Part shown: piece by piece, positions 21,212-25,377 of the stretch
How the letters are laid out: every line of letters begins with the position of its first letter
Numbering within the stretch: position 1 is the first letter of the stretch
Virus record (IMG/VR): IMGVR_UViG_3300030110_001224
Location: 1 to 25,377 of that record
DNA: 25,377 bases
Source: a virus
Direction: 5' to 3' (one strand)
The notes under the pieces: generated by a model
Databases searched by the model: none
What the model was told of the DNA's origin: nothing
Seen by the model: only the letters and a program-made list of their open reading frames with translations
Translations under genes and position numbers: made by a program

Positions 21212-24054
21212 GTTGTGATAATATAAATAATAAAAAAGCAATTAGATTGTGGAAAAACATTAGCAAATGGGCTGATAGTAGTATTGTAAATAAAAATATA
21301 CAAGCTCCATATCAAGCTGCTATGTCTATGTTTGAATCAAGATTTCATATACCAATGGATTATGCAGTATTATTAAGTGATGCTCAAGGTGGTGCTTTTC
21401 TTACCAGAGGAAACATTAATGCTTTTGTAAAAGATTTATATGATTATGCTAATAGAGTTAATAGTGGAAAGTTTAGTGAGTTTGAAGTTGCTGAAGGATT
21501 TATGACAGGAACTGTACTTGGTAAAAGAGACCCTGTTCTTGCTGAAAGTATTAAATCATTAAGAAAAGTTGTTGATAGTGATAAAAAAAGAAGTAACGAT
21601 TTAAACAATAAATTTAAAAAAGTTATAGACAACATACGAGGTTCTGGTGAAGTTGGTGGGTTTTTTAGTAATGCAAGATTAAATAAATCATTACGTAAAC
21701 ATAGAGAACTAGAATTAGATTATATAAAAGCATTAGATACTGGTAATGAAACAGATATAAATGAAAAGTATAAAGCATTGCAAACATTTGAAAGAAAAGG
21801 TTCTGTTAAATCTTTTACAGAATTTATACAAATAGTAGAAAAAGGAATGCCTCAAGTTATTATGTCTAAATATAATGCTGAAGTAGAATTAGCAAAGACA
21901 GATAAAAAAGCAGCTGAAAGAGTAAAAGAATATGATGAAGGTACAAAGTTAGTAAAACTAACTGATGATGAATCTCAAAAATATTTTTCAGAGTTAGGAT
22001 TACCAAGTGATATTACTCAAGCATTGAGAGATTATAATTCTTTAATGTCAGAGTCGTATGAAATTTTAAGAAAAGGTATAGATGAAAAAATTAATATACA
22101 TATTAAACAAATAGAAAATAGAAAAGGTTTTTCATTAACTGTAGATAAATTAAATACTTTAAAAGAAAAAATGCGTTCTGAATTAATGCCTAAATATAAA
22201 GAAGATGGTTACTTCCCTCACTTTACTAGACAACTTAATGCTAAGATGATGGATAATATGATGAAACATTTCGATGATTTAGATAATGCTAACCTTGATA
22301 TGAAGCATGATAGTCCTAGCATAGATAAGATTATTGATAATATAACATCTGCAATACCTAGTTATGCTAAGTCTAGAGACGATACTAACTTAGATTATAG
22401 TATGAATTTTGTTGATGTAGTTTCAACATATATTAATGATGTAAATAAATTTAATACTCAGGTATTTATAAAAAGCAACTTAATTGATTCTTTATCAAAA
22501 GCAAAAAGTATGTACAATACAGAAAATGAATATTCTGCTAAAATTGTTGATATGGTAAATAGTCTTTATGGTTCTGTAAATGGTCAGGTAAAAGATTCTG
22601 GTTCTATGCATGAGCTTAAAAAAATATTATTGTCTTATCAATTTACAAATAAATTAGGGTTTAGTGTAAGGTCTGCGGCTAGAAATGCTACTCAGTATTT
22701 AATGAATTATGCCACCTTTGGGTTTTCAGCTGTACGAGAATCAAAAGATTATTTAGCACAAAATAAAACTAGTGATATACTTGGTGGAGATTTAGATGAT
22801 TTTCTTAGAAGAGAAAACTTATTTATGGAAACGTCTGAAGCATTAATAGAATCAGGTATAAAAGCAGAAAACAAAACTCCATTTAAATTAAGACGCATGG
22901 ATGAAAATGGTAATATAGTGTATGCTGATGAGGAAAGTTTTGCTTATAAAGGAATGAAACAATTTGCAACTGGAATGAGTGGAGCTGCTAGAATAAGTTC
23001 TAAAATGCATAGAGCAGTAGAGAATGCTAATAGAAAACTAACTGCTGAAATAGCATTTGCTCAAGTACATAAAATAATGAATAAAAGTGATAGATTTGAT
23101 GCTTATATATCAAAACAAGCTGAAGAAAAAGGCGTAACTAAAACATCATTAAGAAGAAAGTTAGCTAAGACATATGCAAAGAATATGGTAATACTTAATC
23201 ACTTTGATTATGAATCATATGCTAAAGCTAAAAATATGAGAGAAGGTATTGGTCAATTTATGTTTCAGTTCCAACATTATGGAATGGAGTTTCTTGAAAG
23301 AAACTATTCTATATATAAAGAGGCTAAAGGTGACTTATCTGCTTTAGGTGAAGATAAATTTTCTAATTGGTTAAAAGATGCTAGGGGTGTACATAAAATG
23401 ATGAATGTATCAACAGCATACTTTTTAGCACCCGCTCTTATAAGTTATATATCAGGATATAATCAAACACTTGTTGAACACACTGGTAAAGAAATACTAG
23501 AAGATTTATATAATGTATTATTTACTGATTATGATGACCCAGAAGCATTAAAAAAATTAAATAAAGAATTTTATGGTAAAGGTATAGTTGGTTCTAAACT
23601 CGGTCCTACTTTTGGAACTATCTTTGATATAGGTATTGCAACAGAATTAATTAATGCTGATAGTGAATACTTAGATAATATACTTTTAACTGCTGGAGAT
23701 TTTGGTTTAGCAAATAAAGATTTAAATTCAAGTGATATGATGGGTCAGTATTTAAGAATTGTAAATCAAATGTTAGGTAGAACATATGATAGATATGTAC
23801 CAATGACAGTTAAGAGTCCTTATGGTATAGGTTCAGCTGCTATGCAAGAAATGACTATATATCCTACTAACAAGGAACAAGGTTCTTTATATAGAGATAT
23901 GTTAGAATCACCTTTAAAAGAAAATAAATACACAAAAAGTTATTATTTTAATAAATTGGAAAAACAAAGTAGGTCTAAGAAAAAGAAACTTTCTGGATTA
24001 CCTATTGATGTTCAAAATGCTTTAAGAGAATTAGAACGAGCAGGTAAAAAGTAA
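21202..24054 (+). CDS. Large internal virion (ejection) protein, 950 residues
   Basis: Starts 10 bases inside the giant gene. Mostly helical. Notable elements are GYFPHFTRQLNAKM near residue 336, a long segment DYSMNFVDVVSTYINDVNKF near 395-415, LGFSVRSAARNATQYLMNYA near 485-505, MFQFQHYGMEFLERNY near 686-702, and a hydrophobic helix STAYFLAPALISYISGY near 734-752. A Y-x-P-H element, an L-G-x-x-x-R/P-x-x-x-N-x-T/Q segment and a late F-x-F-Q-x-Y segment recur, in my memory, in the C-terminal parts of giant phage virion proteins, so this may be the split-off C-terminal portion of the polymerase-type virion protein. It is the last + strand gene and ends in a hairpin. An ejection role is inferred; no enzymatic motif is seen. 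Confidence 0.55.
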   Translation: MQVSCDNINNKKAIRLWKNISKWADSSIVNKNIQAPYQAAMSMFESRFHIPMDYAVLLSDAQGGAFLTRGNINAFVKDLYDYANRVNSGKFSEFEVAEGFMTGTVLGKRDPVLAESIKSLRKVVDSDKKRSNDLNNKFKKVIDNIRGSGEVGGFFSNARLNKSLRKHRELELDYIKALDTGNETDINEKYKALQTFERKGSVKSFTEFIQIVEKGMPQVIMSKYNAEVELAKTDKKAAERVKEYDEGTKLVKLTDDESQKYFSELGLPSDITQALRDYNSLMSESYEILRKGIDEKINIHIKQIENRKGFSLTVDKLNTLKEKMRSELMPKYKEDGYFPHFTRQLNAKMMDNMMKHFDDLDNANLDMKHDSPSIDKIIDNITSAIPSYAKSRDDTNLDYSMNFVDVVSTYINDVNKFNTQVFIKSNLIDSLSKAKSMYNTENEYSAKIVDMVNSLYGSVNGQVKDSGSMHELKKILLSYQFTNKLGFSVRSAARNATQYLMNYATFGFSAVRESKDYLAQNKTSDILGGDLDDFLRRENLFMETSEALIESGIKAENKTPFKLRRMDENGNIVYADEESFAYKGMKQFATGMSGAARISSKMHRAVENANRKLTAEIAFAQVHKIMNKSDRFDAYISKQAEEKGVTKTSLRRKLAKTYAKNMVILNHFDYESYAKAKNMREGIGQFMFQFQHYGMEFLERNYSIYKEAKGDLSALGEDKFSNWLKDARGVHKMMNVSTAYFLAPALISYISGYNQTLVEHTGKEILEDLYNVLFTDYDDPEALKKLNKEFYGKGIVGSKLGPTFGTIFDIGIATELINADSEYLDNILLTAGDFGLANKDLNSSDMMGQYLRIVNQMLGRTYDRYVPMTVKSPYGIGSAAMQEMTIYPTNKEQGSLYRDMLESPLKENKYTKSYYFNKLEKQSRSKKKKLSGLPIDVQNALRELERAGKK

Positions 24055-24061
24055 TACCTGC
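24040..24061. terminator. 7-bp hairpin at the end of the + strand operon
   Basis: GCAGGTA (24040-24046) pairs with TACCTGC (24055-24061) across an 8-base loop, AAAAGTAA, which contains the stop codon of the 950-residue gene. There is no U-tract after it on either strand, so it is not a standard intrinsic terminator; it may protect the mRNA 3' end or slow the polymerase at the convergent junction. Confidence 0.35.
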
Positions 24062-24069
24062 CCATTCTA

Positions 24070-24092
24070 TCAGCAAGGAGAAACTACGCTGA
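24070..24092 (+). terminator. Weak hairpin plus T-run at the convergent junction
   Basis: TCAGC (24070-24074) and GCTGA (24088-24092) can pair around a 13-base loop, followed on the + strand by AAACTTTTTCTTCTTT. A five-pair stem is weak, but the T-rich tail lies where a + strand terminator is expected, reading into the end of the opposing gene. Confidence 0.3.
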
Positions 24093-24278
24093 AACTTTTT
24101 CTTCTTTAGTTGCTTGTAATATTCCTACTAAACAATCAGTAGCAATAGAAAATTGTTTTAGTATTTGTATTAATGTATCAATATCTCCTTTTTCAGTTGC
24201 TACACCAATAGCCATTTTAATATTATTCATAGTTTCTATATATGAATCAAAATCTTTGGTATGTTCTTGTAATATCAT
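24084..24278 (-). CDS. 64-residue helical protein of unknown function
   Basis: Starts in ATGA overlap with the resolvase stop (ATG at 24276-24278 on the - strand) and ends in TAG 29 bases from the convergent 950-residue gene. The product is predicted helical and mildly acidic (YIETMNNIKMAIGVATEKGD, then I-D-T-L-I-Q-I-L-K-Q-F) with one Cys and a moderately hydrophobic C-terminal helix. No family recognised. Coupling to the resolvase suggests that it belongs to the replication/recombination operon, for example as a small accessory or host-takeover protein, without further evidence. Confidence 0.6.
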   Translation of the reverse strand: MILQEHTKDFDSYIETMNNIKMAIGVATEKGDIDTLIQILKQFSIATDCLVGILQATKEEKVSA

Positions 24279-24799
24279 TTATTATCTCTCTTTCTTAAAC
24301 TAGTTAATGTATCTACTTTTTGTTTTAAACTCATGTTATCTATTGCACTTTGTATAACTCCAAACATTCCTATAAGAACAGCATCAGCAGTATGCAATGT
24401 TACTCTTTTATTTAGTTCTTGCTTATCAATAACTTTTTGTGCAATAGTTTTTAACTTTCTTTTTCTACTTACTTTATCTTTTGGTAACTCTAGTGATTTC
24501 ATCCAGACTTGTGGAGCAATCAACTTAGTTTCTATCTTATTAGCTCCCAACAGACCTAACCAAATCCCATAGTTAGTACCGAATTTAAACACACTGCTAC
24601 GACCATCACTTGGGAATGCGTGTACTTGTTCAATGTATGCAGTAATTGGAATGGTACTTTCCCATGTCATTCTGTATGGTTCTAATAATTCTGCCATCTC
24701 TTCAATTGTTTTTGGGCATTTATACATTTCAATTATTCTATCTCCATTAATAAATACTATACCTCCGCTTTTACCCGGGTCTATACCTATTGTAATCAT
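24275..24799 (-). CDS. RuvC-like Holliday junction resolvase
   Basis: 174 residues with the RNase H-fold catalytic pattern of RuvC. GIDPGKSGG (D7) is strand 1, AYIEQVHAF (E57) is strand 4, and LHTADAVLIG (H136, D139) is the final catalytic helix. The length matches phage and bacterial RuvC. Such enzymes cut four-way junctions and branched replication intermediates, making the DNA suitable for packaging. The C-terminus is Lys/Arg-rich. The start is supported by AAGGA upstream and a one-base TAATG overlap with the Cys-containing gene on the same strand. The function call is strong; the precise substrate in this phage is not shown. Confidence 0.85.
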   Translation of the reverse strand: MITIGIDPGKSGGIVFINGDRIIEMYKCPKTIEEMAELLEPYRMTWESTIPITAYIEQVHAFPSDGRSSVFKFGTNYGIWLGLLGANKIETKLIAPQVWMKSLELPKDKVSRKRKLKTIAQKVIDKQELNKRVTLHTADAVLIGMFGVIQSAIDNMSLKQKVDTLTSLRKRDNK

Positions 24800-25122
24800 T
24801 AAAAATCCTTTCTTTCTGTGTAATTATGTCTTGTAGTGTATGTTTTCTTTTTATAATAATGTTTCTTCTTTTTAGTAGGAACATATTTATCTCCAATAAT
24901 CTCACCATCAAAAACACTAATTACTTTAATAGCTAACGCATTTCCTGCTTCATCACCAATTGATGCATTATTATATTGTTTGCATCCAATATCAAATGTA
25001 TCTGTAGGTATTGATTTAGGTTTGCTACCATGAACAAGTTCGAACCAATAACAAGTTCTATCATGCTCATAGTAGCATCCATTACAAGATTTACTTTGAA
25101 TCATCTTTTGCAAGTTTGTCAT
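24799..25122 (-). CDS. 107-residue putative zinc-binding protein
   Basis: Cysteines at residues 13, 16, 24 and 47 (SCNGCYYEHDRTCYW ... DIGCKQYNNAS) give C-x2-C-x7-C-x22-C, likely one metal site. I recall a similar C-x-x-C-x(7)-C-x-x-F pattern in small phage proteins near replication genes. The C-terminus is a Lys/Tyr-rich tail (KKKKHYYKKKTYTTRHN) suited to nucleic-acid contact. The first ATG (25122) lies 32 bases inside the helicase gene; a second Met at residue 7 still overlaps. It is followed by the resolvase with a one-base overlap. A DNA-associated accessory role in replication is inferred from context. Confidence 0.6.
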   Translation of the reverse strand: MTNLQKMIQSKSCNGCYYEHDRTCYWFELVHGSKPKSIPTDTFDIGCKQYNNASIGDEAGNALAIKVISVFDGEIIGDKYVPTKKKKHYYKKKTYTTRHNYTERKDF

Positions 25123-25377
25123 TCATATAGAATTTACAACGATTACCATTAAATCCAACTTGATGAGTTCCTATTCTACCATATCTACTTTTAGCTACAA
25201 TAATCTCACTCTTATGTTGGTCATATCGTTCACTATCAAAGTTATGTCCATAGAATACAAACATAGCAGACTCAGCAGTTTGTTCTATTACACCGCTTTC
25301 TGCGTAATCACTCATTCTAGGTCTAGGGTCAATACGTTTTTCAATCTCTCTGTTCAACTGCGATACTAAGATAACAC
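25091..25377 (-). CDS. DnaB-type replicative helicase, C-terminal part (runs off the window)
   Basis: The frame is open to the right edge, so 94 C-terminal residues are visible and the true start lies outside; a TTG at 25355-25357 is not the start. The visible part begins VILVSQLNREIEKR, then RPRMSDYAESGVIEQTAES, AMFVFYGHNFD, and EIIVAKSRYGRIGTHQVGF. This is helicase motif H4 and the following strands of the RecA-like DnaB/T7 gp4 helicase domain, with the conserved S-Q-L-N-R and the E-I-I-V-A-K-x-R-x-G-x-x-G-T element. The enzyme unwinds DNA at the fork using NTP hydrolysis. It heads a leftward operon with the zinc protein and resolvase. Confidence 0.88.
   Translation of the reverse strand, partial: VILVSQLNREIEKRIDPRPRMSDYAESGVIEQTAESAMFVFYGHNFDSERYDQHKSEIIVAKSRYGRIGTHQVGFNGNRCKFYMNDKLAKDDSK

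Noticed and set aside
25355-25357. TTG as start codon of a short 88-residue - strand gene
   Set aside because: The frame continues to the window edge with V-I-L-V-S-Q-L-N-R, the expected helicase motif, so the gene is simply cut by the window.
1-25377. CRISPR arrays, tRNA genes, integrase or attachment sites
   Set aside because: No regularly spaced repeats, no cloverleaf-like sequence and no recombinase-type ORF were seen on either strand.

Overview
This window looks like the late (structural) region of a strictly lytic-looking, AT-rich tailed phage of podovirus type, probably marine. The evidence is very dense gene packing, a chain of small basic proteins of kinds common in marine phage genomes, a nozzle-like tail protein and a tail fibre, and a block of very large virion proteins. 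A short convergent replication segment closes the right end. No integrase, repressor, tRNA, rRNA, IS or CRISPR array is visible. The host cannot be read from the sequence. The low GC and the gene content would fit SAR11-like or other AT-rich marine bacteria, but that is inference.

Layout, left to right on the + strand. (1) 1-1922: the end of a DUF5824-like protein, a LamG-domain protein (adhesion or decoration) and a protein with a HeH/LEM-like helix-extension-helix motif. (2) 1915-3306: a run of small membrane proteins, five with one predicted transmembrane segment each (one with a lipobox-like motif), plus a 33-residue four-cysteine protein. This is the place where a holin/spanin-type lysis set would sit, but no lysozyme or amidase is visible. 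(3) 3306-5142: about nine very small, mostly strongly basic proteins, including a pair of tandem paralogues, one of which carries a canonical EF-hand loop. (4) 5091-9780: a small acidic protein, a 1018-residue tail nozzle/stabilisation-like protein and a tail fibre. (5) 9841-24054: five genes of the internal virion (ejection) type with 383, 166, 343, 2889 and 950 codons. They fill more than half of the window. (6) 24084-25377 on the - strand: a 64-residue protein, a RuvC-like resolvase, a four-cysteine protein and the C-terminus of a DnaB-type helicase. The two transcription units converge on a 29-bp gap.

The main discovery candidate is in the 2889-residue protein. Around residues 1966-2017 it has an R-N-P-x3-P-x-D-I element followed about 40 residues later by D-Y-D-A-D. 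This matches the catalytic double-psi beta-barrel signature of the RNAi-polymerase/YonO/crAss-like-phage RNA polymerase superfamily (R-x-P element, then D-x-D-G-D). About 345 residues upstream is a candidate for the other barrel, with a possible catalytic lysine (V-D-I-L-L-T-G-S-G-A-K). The gene sits among ejection proteins, so I infer a virion-packaged, DNA-injected RNA polymerase analogous to crAss-like phi14:2 gp66 but in a different phage type. That would explain how the early operon on the - strand is transcribed on entry. This needs structural or biochemical confirmation.

Translation is tightly coupled. Twelve + strand junctions between 2520 and 8386 use a one-base stop/start overlap (TAATG or TAGTG), others use ATGA, and the ejection block changes to short AT-only spacers. 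There is no stretch over 300 bases without a gene.
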